Shown piece after piece: positions 47,562 to 61,764 of a stretch of 64,000 nt of DNA. The notes under the pieces are model-generated. The model did no database searches and was not told the DNA's origin. It was given only the letters and a program-made list of their open reading frames with translations. How positions within the stretch are numbered: the stretch's first letter is position 1; each line of letters begins with the position of its first letter. The DNA comes from Gammaproteobacteria bacterium (GTDB taxonomy: Bacteria; Pseudomonadota; Gammaproteobacteria; Eutrophobiales; Eutrophobiaceae), in contig JAJDUB010000002.1 of the NCBI GenBank assembly GCA_022826885.1, positions 62,001 to 126,000 on the forward strand. The letters are read 5' to 3'. The translations under genes and the position numbers were made by a program.

Positions 47562-47963
47562 ATGAGTAAAGAAATGCTGGTCCATGAGGGGGGCTGTCAT
47601 TGCGGTGCAGTCCGGTTCGAGGTGGACGCCCCGGCGGCGGTGACCGTACTGGACTGCAACTGCTCCATCTGCCGTATGAGCGGCTACCTGCACCTTCAGG
47701 TCCCGAAATCGCGCTTCCGGCTGCTGCGGGGTGAGGATGCCCTGTCGATTTACACTTTCAATACCGGCACCGCACAACACTATTTCTGCGGCGCCTGCGG
47801 CGTGAAATCATTCTACGTGCCCCGGTCTTATCCCGAGGGGTACAGCATCAATCTCAACTGCCTGGACAGGGCGCAAATAAAGAACGTTACGGTTGAGAAG
47901 TTCGACGGCGACAACTGGGAAGCGGCTTACGACAGGAAAAAACATGCTCCGCAAAATAACTGA
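47562..47963 (+). CDS. GFA (CENP-V/GFA domain) family protein
   Basis: GGCHCGAVRFEVDAPAAVTVLDCNCSICRMSGYLHL...YFCGACGVKSFYVPRS. Confidence 0.93.
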   Translation: MSKEMLVHEGGCHCGAVRFEVDAPAAVTVLDCNCSICRMSGYLHLQVPKSRFRLLRGEDALSIYTFNTGTAQHYFCGACGVKSFYVPRSYPEGYSINLNCLDRAQIKNVTVEKFDGDNWEAAYDRKKHAPQNN

Positions 47964-48016
47964 ATATTGGGGGTTCTGATTAAGTCAGGCGTGACGTAAT
48001 CTCAAACCTGAACCAA

Positions 48017-48442
48017 CTAAGCAGCCCGGTCGGCAATAACAAGGCTTTGACCAAGAACCCTGAGAGCCTTCTCAACCTGGCCTATATGGGAACGGTGGTC
48101 CGGATCAAGCAGCTTGCGGACCGCGCCTTCACTTAACCCCAGCCTCCGGGCGAGAGCGGTTTTTGTCATGCCCTGCCTGCGCATTGCCGAGTAGAGAGCC
48201 AGTTTGGATGCAACAATCAGCGGTACGGAGATGAGTTCCTGACCTTTAATGACAGCACTCGGTACGGGTATATCTTCACGGGCATAGACGCATGCGCTCA
48301 ACGCGGCTACTAAAGCATCTATAGCCTGGGTCAGCGCATCCCGCCTGTCAATGCCACAGGTAAGTGCTTCGGGAATATCGGGAAAGGAAACGGAAAAACC
48401 GTCTCCTTCAGGCGCCAATATGCAAGGGTAGGCGTACTGCAT
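48017..48442 (-). CDS. HicB-like protein with C-terminal HTH, no adjacent HicA seen
   Basis: YAYPCILAPEGDGFSVSFPDIPEALTCGIDRRDALTQAIDALVAALSACV...MTKTALARRLGLSEGAVRKLLDPDHRSHIGQVEKALRVLG. Confidence 0.87.
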   Translation of the reverse strand: MQYAYPCILAPEGDGFSVSFPDIPEALTCGIDRRDALTQAIDALVAALSACVYAREDIPVPSAVIKGQELISVPLIVASKLALYSAMRRQGMTKTALARRLGLSEGAVRKLLDPDHRSHIGQVEKALRVLGQSLVIADRAA

Positions 48443-48527
48443 TTCCGATCATGACTGTCCAATTTCGTACTTAAAGCTACGAAATCACGATAGTATCATA
48501 AACTGTCAAGTGAATAAAATTATGCGG

Positions 48528-49142
48528 TCAAATACTTGACATCGCGGGATGTAACTTCTTTTTCAGCTTTTCCAGGTCGGCGGGGACATCCAGGTCAAAT
48601 TCGGCTTCGGGTATGGGGAGTGTCTTGACTCGTGCGGCATTGTTTTTCAGGAGGGGCTTGGCCCCCGCGTCGCCCTCCAGGGCCAGGACCTGCGGGTAGA
48701 ATTCAGCGGGAATTATCGCAGGCGTGCCGACGGTGCCGGCATAAGCGCTTGCCGTAATTTCAGACGGAAAGGCAAACCAAAGGTTGAGCAGTCGGCGCAG
48801 GTGCTCCCCGGTGACCAGCGCCTGGTCGCACAGGGTAATCATAACGGCCCGGCAATCCGGTTCTACACTGTTCAGTCCGGCCTTGAGAGAGGATGCCAGC
48901 CCCTGTTGCCAGTGTTCATTGAGAACGACATTTACCGGCAGGTCGCTGGCAGACTGCGCCACTGCCTCCGAGTTCGCCCCGACTACGACGGTAATCCTGT
49001 CAATGGGAAATAACGCCGAAAGCTTGTCGACCGCTTGCCGCACCAGGCTGGAACCGTTTATTTCTACCAATTGTTTACACCGGCCGTACCTGCTCGAACC
49101 GCCCGCCGCCAGGACAATCGCCGATAATTTGCCGGTATCCAT
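48528..49142 (-). CDS. MobA-like NTP transferase (molybdenum cofactor nucleotidyltransferase-type)
   Basis: LSAIVLAAGGSSRYGRCKQLVEINGSSLVRQAVDKL... VMITLCDQALVTGEHL...GTPAIIPAEFYPQVLALEGDAGAKPLL. Confidence 0.87.
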   Translation of the reverse strand: MDTGKLSAIVLAAGGSSRYGRCKQLVEINGSSLVRQAVDKLSALFPIDRITVVVGANSEAVAQSASDLPVNVVLNEHWQQGLASSLKAGLNSVEPDCRAVMITLCDQALVTGEHLRRLLNLWFAFPSEITASAYAGTVGTPAIIPAEFYPQVLALEGDAGAKPLLKNNAARVKTLPIPEAEFDLDVPADLEKLKKKLHPAMSSI

Positions 49143-49337
49143 AACAGTATGATGATGAAGAAAAATATCGCTGTCAAAATGAATACATGATTCCCTGGTG
49201 CGAGAGGTCAGGGGGAAACAGGAAAAACCAATCGACACCCAACCCCCTGATTTAGTACACTGTACAACATCGGTAAGCGGGAGTAATCGGGAGGTTGCTC
49301 CCGTTTTGTATGTGTATTGCTTCTGCGGAGGAATTTC

Positions 49338-50468
<1,131 letters not shown>

Positions 50469-50477
50469 GCCCGGCTA

Positions 50478-50582
50478 CAGGTTGGGATGGCCTTTTCAAG
50501 ACACGCTGTAAATACATCCCTGTACGCTCGCTTCCAGCCATCCATGGCTTCCAGACGGTCTTGAAAAGGCCATCCCAACCTG
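50478..50582. repeat. Palindromic element B (25-bp perfect arms, same core as element A)
   Basis: caggttgggatggccttttcaagac ... gtcttgaaaaggccatcccaacctg; core agacacgctgtaaatacatccctgtacgct. Confidence 0.95.
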
Positions 50583-50603
50583 TCGAGACTCCGTTTTAAG
50601 AAT

Positions 50604-53809
<3,206 letters not shown>

Positions 53810-53813
<4 letters not shown>

Positions 53814-54286
53814 ACAGAATGCCGATGACAGCAGAAGGCGCCGAACGGTTGCGCCGCCAACTGGACGAATTGAAATCAGTCGAGCGCCCCAGGGTAATCC
53901 AGGCCCTGGCGGAGGCCAGGGCCCATGGCGATCTCAGCGAAAATGCGGAATATCATGCCGCGCGCGAGCGCCAGGGTTTTATCGAGGGCCGTATCGCGAC
54001 CATTGAAGAGGCCCTGGCCATCGCAGAAATCATTGATGTGACGAAAATCGACGCGGAAGGAAAAATCGTCTTCGGCGCCACGATCGAATTATTCAACCTT
54101 GATACCGAACAGGAAGTCCGCTACCAGATCGTCGGGGAGATGGAAGCGGATATCGACCAGGGGCTGCTGTCCGTGACCGCCCCGATAGCCCGCGCCATGA
54201 TCGGCAAGGAGGAGGGCGATGTAATCCAGGTCAATGCCCCCGGGGGGATTGTCGAATACGAAGTACTGTCGGTTGCGTATATTTGA
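53810..54286 (+). CDS. greA: Transcription elongation factor GreA
   Basis: [58 protein letters not shown]; atga overlap with carB. Confidence 0.97.
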
Positions 54287-54901
54287 ATGTCAAAAAGCAG
54301 CAAACGCTGGTTGCAGGAACATAACCGGGACCGGTACGTCAACCTGGCCAGGAGCAGGCAACTACGTTCCCGCGCGGTGTTCAAGCTGGAGGAACTGGAT
54401 CGGCGCCACAAGCTGTTCCGCCCCGGACAGACGGTGGTGGACCTGGGCGCGGCGCCGGGGAGCTGGTCAGCCTACGTGGTTGAAAAAGTGAGGCCCGGCG
54501 GGAAGGTCATCGCTGTCGATTTGCTGGACATGCAACCCATCGCCGGCGTGGTCTTCCTGCAAGCCGACCTGAACGATGCGGAAAGACTGCAATACTGTAT
54601 TGCCGAACTGGGTGAAAACAGCGCCGACCTTGTAATTTCGGATATGGCCCCCAATTTATCAGGTATAGCCGCTGTGGATCAGGCCGGCAGCCTGAACCTT
54701 GCAGAATCCGCATACCGGGTAGCGTGTTCCGTGCTTCGGGAAAAGGGGCATTTTCTGGTAAAGCTGTTTCAGGGCAGCGACAGCGCCGCATTCGGAAAGC
54801 AATTGGCTGAGAAATTTGATAAAGTATTGCAGGTCAAGCCACGGGCGTCCAGGGCGAACTCCAGCGAGTTATACATCCTGGCAAAAGGCTATACTATGTA
54901 G
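54287..54901 (+). CDS. rlmE: 23S rRNA 2'-O-ribose methyltransferase RlmE (FtsJ)
   Basis: SKRWLQEHNRDRYVNLARSRQLRSRAVFKLEELDRRHKLFRPGQTVVDLGAAPGSWSAYV. Confidence 0.97.
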   Translation: MSKSSKRWLQEHNRDRYVNLARSRQLRSRAVFKLEELDRRHKLFRPGQTVVDLGAAPGSWSAYVVEKVRPGGKVIAVDLLDMQPIAGVVFLQADLNDAERLQYCIAELGENSADLVISDMAPNLSGIAAVDQAGSLNLAESAYRVACSVLREKGHFLVKLFQGSDSAAFGKQLAEKFDKVLQVKPRASRANSSELYILAKGYTM

Positions 54902-54941
54902 TAAACCGGTTATTTAAGGAACAGCGTAGGCGTAAGGCGTT

Positions 54942-56870
54942 ATGTTAAAGAGTATATTGTTATGGGTAGTCATCGCCCTGGTCATGATGATGGTATTCCA
55001 GAATTTCGGGGTCCGTCCCGTTGATACCACCATCCCCTATTCACAGTTTATCCTGGATGTAAAAACCGGCAAGGTAAACTCCGTCACGATCGAAGGCAGC
55101 ACCATTTCCGGCAGCCTGGCCGATGGCACCCGGTTCAACACCTACAGTCCGGAAACCAGCAATGATGCCTTGATCGGCACCCTGCTGGACAACAACGTGG
55201 AGGTGCTGGCTTCGGAGCCCAACAAGAATTCGTTCTGGGCCCATGCCTTTATCTCCTGGTTCCCTATCCTGCTGTTACTGGGAATCTGGATTTACTTCAT
55301 GCGCCAGATGCAGGGCGGCGGCAGTGGCCGTGGCGCGTTGTCGTTCGGCAAGAGCCGGGCGCGCCTGTTGAATGAAGACCAGGTCAAGATTACCTTTAAC
55401 GATGTTGCCGGCGTCGAGGAGGCGAAGGAAGAAGTCGTCGAGCTGGTCGAATTCCTGCGCGACCCGGGCAAGTTCCAGAAACTGGGCGGCAAGATACCGC
55501 GCGGCGTATTGATGGTAGGCTCGCCCGGCACCGGGAAGACCCTGCTGGCCAAGGCGATAGCCGGCGAGGCGCAGGTGCCGTTCTTTACCATTTCCGGTTC
55601 GGATTTTGTGGAAATGTTCGTCGGTGTCGGCGCTTCCAGGGTGCGTGACATGTTCGAACAGGCCAAAAAACACGCGCCGTGCATCATTTTCATTGACGAA
55701 ATCGATGCGGTGGGGCGCCACCGCGGCGCCGGTCTCGGCGGCGGCCACGATGAACGCGAACAGACGCTCAACCAGCTCCTGGTCGAAATGGACGGCTTTG
55801 AAGGCAACGAAGGAATCATCGTTATTGCGGCGACCAACCGGCCCGATGTGCTGGACCCGGCCCTGCTGCGCCCCGGGCGGTTTGACCGGCAGGTGGTTGT
55901 TCCGTTGCCGGACATCCGGGGGCGTGAACAGATACTCAAGGTGCATATGCGCAAGGTCGCATTGGCTGATGACGTGGATCCCTCCATCATCGCGCGCGGC
56001 ACACCCGGATTTTCCGGGGCTGACCTGGCCAACCTGATAAACGAAGCGGCGTTGTTCGCGGCCCGGGCCGACAAGAAACAGGTCGATATGGAAGAGTTTG
56101 AACGGGCCAAGGACAAGGTGATGATGGGCACTGAGCGGCGTTCCATGGTGATGAGCGATGAGGAAAAGAAACTCACCGCCTACCATGAAGCGGGCCATGC
56201 CATCGTCGGACGGCTCGTTCCCGGCCATGACCCGGTCTACAAGGTCACCATAATCCCGCGCGGGCGCGCCCTGGGCGTGACCATGTTCTTGCCGGAACAG
56301 GACAGGTTGAGCTACTCCCGGCAGTTTTTGCAGAGCCAGATCTGTTCCCTGTTCGGCGGGCGTATCGCCGAGAGCCTGATTTTCGGGGAAGATGCCGTGA
56401 CAACGGGCGCGAGCAACGATATAGAACGCGCCACGCTGCTGGCAAGAAACATGGTGACCAAGTGGGGCCTCTCCGAAAAAATGGGGCCGCTCGCATACCA
56501 GGAGGATGAAGGAGAGGTCTTCCTGGGGCATTCCGTGACCAAGCATTCAACTGTTTCCGCGGCGACGCAGAATGATATAGACGCAGAGGTGAGACGCCTC
56601 ATTGACCTGAACTATCAGCGCGCAAAGGAGTTGCTTGAGGCAAACATGGATAAACTGCACCTGATGGCGGACGCCCTCATCAAGTATGAAACCATCGATT
56701 CCGGCCAGATTGACAGTATCATGGAAGGAAACGAGCCGGGACCGCCGGCGGACTGGGGCAATGATAACAGGACGCGCGGCAAACAGGCCGGACCCGATGA
56801 AACACAGAAGAAAGATGAAGGTGAGCCAGTTGAAGGTCCTGCCATTGACGGGCCGGCGCGACCTGCCTGA
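54942..56870 (+). CDS. ftsH: ATP-dependent zinc metalloprotease FtsH
   Basis: [51 protein letters not shown] zinc motif. Confidence 0.99.
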   Translation: MLKSILLWVVIALVMMMVFQNFGVRPVDTTIPYSQFILDVKTGKVNSVTIEGSTISGSLADGTRFNTYSPETSNDALIGTLLDNNVEVLASEPNKNSFWAHAFISWFPILLLLGIWIYFMRQMQGGGSGRGALSFGKSRARLLNEDQVKITFNDVAGVEEAKEEVVELVEFLRDPGKFQKLGGKIPRGVLMVGSPGTGKTLLAKAIAGEAQVPFFTISGSDFVEMFVGVGASRVRDMFEQAKKHAPCIIFIDEIDAVGRHRGAGLGGGHDEREQTLNQLLVEMDGFEGNEGIIVIAATNRPDVLDPALLRPGRFDRQVVVPLPDIRGREQILKVHMRKVALADDVDPSIIARGTPGFSGADLANLINEAALFAARADKKQVDMEEFERAKDKVMMGTERRSMVMSDEEKKLTAYHEAGHAIVGRLVPGHDPVYKVTIIPRGRALGVTMFLPEQDRLSYSRQFLQSQICSLFGGRIAESLIFGEDAVTTGASNDIERATLLARNMVTKWGLSEKMGPLAYQEDEGEVFLGHSVTKHSTVSAATQNDIDAEVRRLIDLNYQRAKELLEANMDKLHLMADALIKYETIDSGQIDSIMEGNEPGPPADWGNDNRTRGKQAGPDETQKKDEGEPVEGPAIDGPARPA

Positions 56871-56900
56871 AGCATAACAGGACAACCACGGATCAGGGAT

Positions 56901-58238
56901 ATGCAGGTTAATTCGCGCAAATATTTCAGTACGGACGGCATTCGCGGCAGGGTCGGCGAGGAACCCGTCACGCCGGATTTCGTTATGAAGCTGGGCTGGG
57001 CCATCGGTAAGGTGCTGCGCCAAAAAACCGCGGGTCCCATTCTTATCGGCAAGGATACCCGTGTGTCCGGTTACATGTTTGAATCGGCGCTGGAAGCAGG
57101 ATTATCTGCCGCAGGTGTCGATATCCGCCTGCTCGGGCCGGTGCCCACGCCGGCCGTCGCCTACCTGACAAAAAATACCCGCGCCGAGGCGGGGATTGTC
57201 ATCAGCGCTTCACACAACCCTTATTTCGATAACGGCATCAAGATCTTTTCCAGGAATGGCAGGAAACTGTCGGATGCCGTCGAATTACAGATAGAAAAGC
57301 AACTGGCCAACCCGCTCATGGTTGTTGAACCGGACAAGCTGGGCAAGGCGCGCCGGATCACGGATGCGGCGCGCAGGTACATAGAGTACTGCAAGAGCAG
57401 GGTCGATTGTGACCTGGGCGGAATTCGCATGGTAGTCGATTGCGCCAACGGCGCAGCCTACAGGATTGCTCCCAGGGTATTTGAAGAACTGGGCGCTGAA
57501 GTCCATGCGATCGGCGTGGAACCGGACGGTTTCAATATCAATGACGGTTGCGGCGCCACGAAGCCGGAGAGCCTGCAACAAATCGTGCTGAACAAAAACG
57601 CGGACGTCGGCATCTCGCTGGACGGAGACGCCGACAGGTTGATCATGGTCGATCATAAGGGTCAGCTTGTGGACGGTGATGAACTGCTCTACATCATTGC
57701 GAGACACCAGAGAAAGATGCTCAATGGAGGCGTTGTGGGTACCTTGATGAGCAACCTGGGGCTGGAACGGGCGTTGAAAGAGATGGGGTTTGAGTTTTTC
57801 CGGGCAAAGGTGGGGGATCGGTATGTCGCGGAAATGCTGGATGAAAAAAAACTGGTGCTGGGCGGAGAGCAGTCGGGCCATATCGTAAACAGGAATTTCT
57901 CCGATACGGGTGACGGCATCATTTCCGCCCTGCAGGTATTGAGCGCCATACGGCACACCGGGGAGAGTTTGCACTCCTTAAAAGCAGGCATGCAGAAATT
58001 TCCCCAGACATTGATGAATATAACCTTGCGCAAACCGGTGCGACTCAAGGATTATCCGGAGATAGACGGGATAGTGAAAGAAGTTGAAAAACAACTCGAG
58101 GAGCCCGGTCGGGTATTGTTGCGTCCATCCGGTACCGAGCCTGTGCTGCGGGTCATGGTGGAGGGCCGTGGCGCCGGGAAAGTCCGTAAGCTGACGCGCA
58201 AGCTGGCCGGGGATATTGACGAGTTGATCAGTGGATAG
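56901..58238 (+). CDS. glmM: Phosphoglucosamine mutase
   Basis: RKYFSTDGIRGRVGEEPVTPDFVMKLGWAIGKVL; ISASHNPYFDNGIKIF. Confidence 0.98.
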   Translation: MQVNSRKYFSTDGIRGRVGEEPVTPDFVMKLGWAIGKVLRQKTAGPILIGKDTRVSGYMFESALEAGLSAAGVDIRLLGPVPTPAVAYLTKNTRAEAGIVISASHNPYFDNGIKIFSRNGRKLSDAVELQIEKQLANPLMVVEPDKLGKARRITDAARRYIEYCKSRVDCDLGGIRMVVDCANGAAYRIAPRVFEELGAEVHAIGVEPDGFNINDGCGATKPESLQQIVLNKNADVGISLDGDADRLIMVDHKGQLVDGDELLYIIARHQRKMLNGGVVGTLMSNLGLERALKEMGFEFFRAKVGDRYVAEMLDEKKLVLGGEQSGHIVNRNFSDTGDGIISALQVLSAIRHTGESLHSLKAGMQKFPQTLMNITLRKPVRLKDYPEIDGIVKEVEKQLEEPGRVLLRPSGTEPVLRVMVEGRGAGKVRKLTRKLAGDIDELISG

Positions 58239-59832
58239 AAATCCCCGGCTGAAACGTATCCTGGTCGCGGACAGGATCTCCCCTGAAGGCAAGGCTTTCC
58301 TTGACGGGCAGGAGAATATTGCCGTAGATCATCTCACCGGTCTTGACGAAACCGCGTTGTGTGAAAAGATTGGCGACTACCATGCCGTCATCGTACGCAG
58401 CGCCACGACGATTTCGGCAAGAGTCATAGACGCGGCTGACAGGCTCGAAGTGATCGGCAGGGCCGGTATCGGAGTCGATAATATCGACGTGGACCGAGCC
58501 ACGGGCAAAGGCATCGTCGTGCTGAACACCCCGGACGCCAACGTGACGACCACGGCGGAACTGACCCTGGCTCACCTGTTTTCCCTGAGCCGGAACCTGC
58601 CCCAGGCCAACAGGTCGGTAAAAGCCGGTGAATGGAAACGCTCCCGCTTCATGGGAGTGGAACTCAGCGGCAAGGCCCTGGGTATTATCGGCTATGGTCA
58701 TATCGGCAGGATTGTGGCGGCCAAGGCGCTGGCCCTGGAAATGCAGGTGATCGCATTCGATCCGTTCGTTACCGAGGAAAAGTTTCTCGCCGACGGCGTC
58801 ACTGGCGTCAGGCTGGACGAACTTGTGAGCGACGCGGACTATATCAGCCTGCATTGCCCGCTGAATGACAAGACCCGCAATATTATGAATGCCGACCGCA
58901 TCAATGCCATGAAACCCGGGGCGAGATTGATCAACTGCGCGAGGGGCGGTCTGGTCGACGAGGAGGCGCTTTATGATGCGCTCAGTAAAGGGAGTCTGGC
59001 CGGCGCTGCGCTGGACGTGTTTTCCCGCGAACCCCCCGAGGATTCACCCCTGCTGACCCTGGATAACGTGCTGCTGACGCCGCACCTGGGAGCGTCGACC
59101 CGGGAAGCGCAGGCCGCGGCCGGTATGGAGATTGCCCAGCAGGTCTGTATATATCTGAGGACCGGCGAACCCATTAATGCAATCAACCTGCCGGCGGTAT
59201 CATCCGAGGAACTGGTGAAGCTGCAACCGTACATGACGCTGGCGAGACGCCTGGGAAAACTGCTGGGCCACATGATTCCCGGCTCCAGCCGCCAGTTGGA
59301 AGTGTCACTCTTCGGCAACGCGGCTGAGCGGGACATGAGAAGCATCTCCACGGAGGGGCTGGTGGGGTTATTGAGCGTCCATATGTCGACCGAGGTAAAC
59401 CGGGTGAACGCGAAACATATCGCTGAGCAGCAGGGATTGAGCCTGGTGGAGGCCCGCGGGGGGGAACATCCGGATTACCATTCTGCGGTAAGCCTTTCGG
59501 TTCATGACGGAGACCGGGAAACGCGGGTTGTCGGGACACTGTTCCACAGGAGGTACCCGCGCCTGATCAGCATCAATGATTACGAGATTGAGGCCGTGCT
59601 GGAAGGCCACCTGCTGGTTACCCGCCACAATGACCAGCCCGGCGTGGTCGCCGCCATCAGCAACCTCCTGGCCGATGAACGGATCAACATATCACGCATG
59701 CAACTGGGCATTGTGTCCGGCAGCGACAAGGCGATTGCGGTGATTGGTGTATCTACTCCGCTGAACGATAAACTGATGGACGAACTCGCTCAAATCGAGG
59801 CCATCAACAAGGTGATGCAGGTCAGCCTGTAG
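58231..59832 (+). CDS. serA: D-3-phosphoglycerate dehydrogenase (long form with ASB and ACT domains)
   Basis: VIGRAGIGVDNIDVDRATGKGIVVLNTPDANVTTTAELTLAHL; C-terminal ACT-like HNDQPGVVAAISNLLADERINISRMQLG. Confidence 0.96.
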   Translation: MDRNPRLKRILVADRISPEGKAFLDGQENIAVDHLTGLDETALCEKIGDYHAVIVRSATTISARVIDAADRLEVIGRAGIGVDNIDVDRATGKGIVVLNTPDANVTTTAELTLAHLFSLSRNLPQANRSVKAGEWKRSRFMGVELSGKALGIIGYGHIGRIVAAKALALEMQVIAFDPFVTEEKFLADGVTGVRLDELVSDADYISLHCPLNDKTRNIMNADRINAMKPGARLINCARGGLVDEEALYDALSKGSLAGAALDVFSREPPEDSPLLTLDNVLLTPHLGASTREAQAAAGMEIAQQVCIYLRTGEPINAINLPAVSSEELVKLQPYMTLARRLGKLLGHMIPGSSRQLEVSLFGNAAERDMRSISTEGLVGLLSVHMSTEVNRVNAKHIAEQQGLSLVEARGGEHPDYHSAVSLSVHDGDRETRVVGTLFHRRYPRLISINDYEIEAVLEGHLLVTRHNDQPGVVAAISNLLADERINISRMQLGIVSGSDKAIAVIGVSTPLNDKLMDELAQIEAINKVMQVSL

Positions 59833-59849
59833 TTTCAAGGCATTGAAGT

Positions 59850-59884
59850 CAGAGTAAGAAATTCGCCAGACATTACTCTGACCC
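59850..59884. repeat. Inverted repeat gtcagagtaa ... ttactctgac
   Basis: 10-bp arms read directly between serA and the DUF1015 gene. Confidence 0.85.
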
Positions 59885-59905
59885 CGGATATAGAAAACAG
59901 AATAA

Positions 59906-61150
59906 ATGCAAATAAAGGCTTTCAGAGGTTATCGCCCCTGCAAGGACAGGATTGCCAGGGTTGCATCGAGACCGTATGACGTGCTCACCACGGCTGAAGC
60001 CCGGCAGGAAGCAGCCGGAAACTCCTATTCCTTCCTGAACGTCACCAAACCGGAGATCACGTTTCCCGATGGTACGGATCCGGACAGCCCCGATATTTAC
60101 CGTGCGGCTGCGGCAAATTTCCAGGCTTTAATCGATAACGGAACGTTTGTACGTGATGAGCATGAATGCCTGTATATCTACGAGTTGAGCGCGGACGGGA
60201 AACCGAGAACAGGAATTGTTGCGGCCGCAGCCGTAGAGGATTACCTGGCCGGCCGTATCAGGAAACATGAATTGACCCGGTTTGATAAGGAGGCGGACCG
60301 GGCGCATCATATTCGAACAACCCTGCTCAACGTAGAGCCGGTGATGTTCGCCTATCGCTATGACCGCCGAATCGATGGTCTTGTCAATTCGGTCAAATCA
60401 GCGCAACCGGAGTACGAGTTTGTTGATGCGGACTCGGTTCAACACCGGTTCTGGATCGTAGAGGAACCTGAAACCCTTGAAGCGATTATTCGCGCATTTG
60501 CCGGCATCCCTGCAACTTACGTGGCTGACGGGCACCACCGTACCGCCGCTGCCGCGATAGTCAGCCGGGAACTGGACAGGGAAGGCCGGCACAACGGCGC
60601 CGGCCCGGGACATAATTATTTTCTCGCGGCGCACTTTCCTGATAACGAACTGGAAATTCTCGATTACAACCGGTTGGTCGCCGACCTTAACGGCCTTGAA
60701 CCGGATGAATTCCTGCGGGAACTGGCGCCGCTATTCGCTGTTGACAGGATGGGAAACCAGCCTGTCAGGCCGAAGCAACGGGGTGTGACCGGGATGTACC
60801 TGGCCGGCACATGGTACCGACTGAGCGCCCGGTCCGGTACGTATGATCCTGACGATACCATGTCGGCGCTGGGTGTCAGCATCCTGTCGGACCTGATCCT
60901 GGAGCCGGTCCTGGGCATCCGCGATCAGAGGACCGACCCGCGCATAGTCTATGTCGGCGGCGCGCGCGGCACGGCGGAACTCCAGAACAGGGTGGACAGC
61001 GGCGAGATGGCCGTTGCCTTCACTCTCTACCCGGTGTCCGTACAGGAATTGATGACCATCGCGGACTCCGGCAGGATTATGCCCCCCAAGGCCACCTGGT
61101 TCGAACCGAAACTGCGCAGCGGCCTGGTCGTCTATAGCCTGAAGGGCTGA
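59906..61150 (+). CDS. DUF1015 family protein
   Basis: IKAFRGYRPCKDRIARVASRPYDVLTTAEARQEAAGNSYSFLNVTKPEI...YVADGHHRTAAAAIV. Confidence 0.93.
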   Translation: MQIKAFRGYRPCKDRIARVASRPYDVLTTAEARQEAAGNSYSFLNVTKPEITFPDGTDPDSPDIYRAAAANFQALIDNGTFVRDEHECLYIYELSADGKPRTGIVAAAAVEDYLAGRIRKHELTRFDKEADRAHHIRTTLLNVEPVMFAYRYDRRIDGLVNSVKSAQPEYEFVDADSVQHRFWIVEEPETLEAIIRAFAGIPATYVADGHHRTAAAAIVSRELDREGRHNGAGPGHNYFLAAHFPDNELEILDYNRLVADLNGLEPDEFLRELAPLFAVDRMGNQPVRPKQRGVTGMYLAGTWYRLSARSGTYDPDDTMSALGVSILSDLILEPVLGIRDQRTDPRIVYVGGARGTAELQNRVDSGEMAVAFTLYPVSVQELMTIADSGRIMPPKATWFEPKLRSGLVVYSLKG

Positions 61151-61173
61151 TCCGGGCGCTCACGCGGGAAAAC

Positions 61174-61494
61174 TCACAACTCAGGAAAAGAATAGTCCTT
61201 TTCCACCTTGCATACCTTTACGGAATAATTCCTGTACCACTTTGATTTTCCCAGTTTTTGCGCATGCCTGTGGCGGACTTCATGCTTCCACGCCGATATG
61301 GCCTCCAGGCTGGTCCAGTAGCAAACCGTTATATTTGTGGGGCCTTGCGCGGTATCCATTGATATGAATCCTTCCTGTTGCCGGGCCAACTGTTCCATTT
61401 CTTCGGCCATCTCTGCGTAACCTTCGTCTTCATCATTCCGGGTGGAAGTGAAGATTACCGCATAGTATGGTTTCTTGACGTTTTCTCCAGGCAT
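61174..61494 (-). CDS. Antibiotic biosynthesis monooxygenase (ABM)-like protein
   Basis: YYAVIFTSTRNDEDEGYAEMAEEMEQLARQQEGFISMDTAQGPTNITVCYWTSLEAISAWKHEVRHRHAQKLGKSKWYRNYSVKVCKVEKDYSF. Confidence 0.87.
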   Translation of the reverse strand: MPGENVKKPYYAVIFTSTRNDEDEGYAEMAEEMEQLARQQEGFISMDTAQGPTNITVCYWTSLEAISAWKHEVRHRHAQKLGKSKWYRNYSVKVCKVEKDYSFPEL

Positions 61495-61554
61495 GAGTTG
61501 TTTTCCGCTATGCCCATAATATACTGTCTTCGCGAGGATTTTTCGAAATTCCAG

Positions 61555-61764
61555 ATGACAGGTCCTGAAAGCAAATTCGACGTGCGCGGCGACGGCTTGC
61601 TGACTGAATGCAAACATACGATTATGTTTGCAGTATACGTGGCGCAGACCTTTTTTTCCTGGGTGTTCTTTGGCGGAAGGGTTCGACGGGCATACAGAAA
61701 AGCGCTCAGGGAAGGGCGCCTGTTTTATGTTGATCGATTACCGTCCGGTGAGGACAGCCAATGA
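61555..61764 (+). CDS. Small single-TM protein coupled to the downstream Fe-S gene
   Basis: MTGPESKFDVRGDGLLTECKHTIMFAVYVAQTFFSWVFFGGRVRRAYRKALREGRLFYVDRLPSGEDSQ; stop overlaps the next start (atga). Confidence 0.6.
   Translation: MTGPESKFDVRGDGLLTECKHTIMFAVYVAQTFFSWVFFGGRVRRAYRKALREGRLFYVDRLPSGEDSQ

Noticed and set aside
49280-49320. Attenuator hairpin in the carA leader (cgggag gttg ctcccg tttt)
   Set aside because: Short 6-bp stem and short T-run; not strong enough to call a terminator or leader-peptide attenuator.
55275-56546. 423-aa and other minus-strand ORFs opposite ftsH
   Set aside because: Shadow ORFs on the strand opposite a clear ftsH; no recognisable family.
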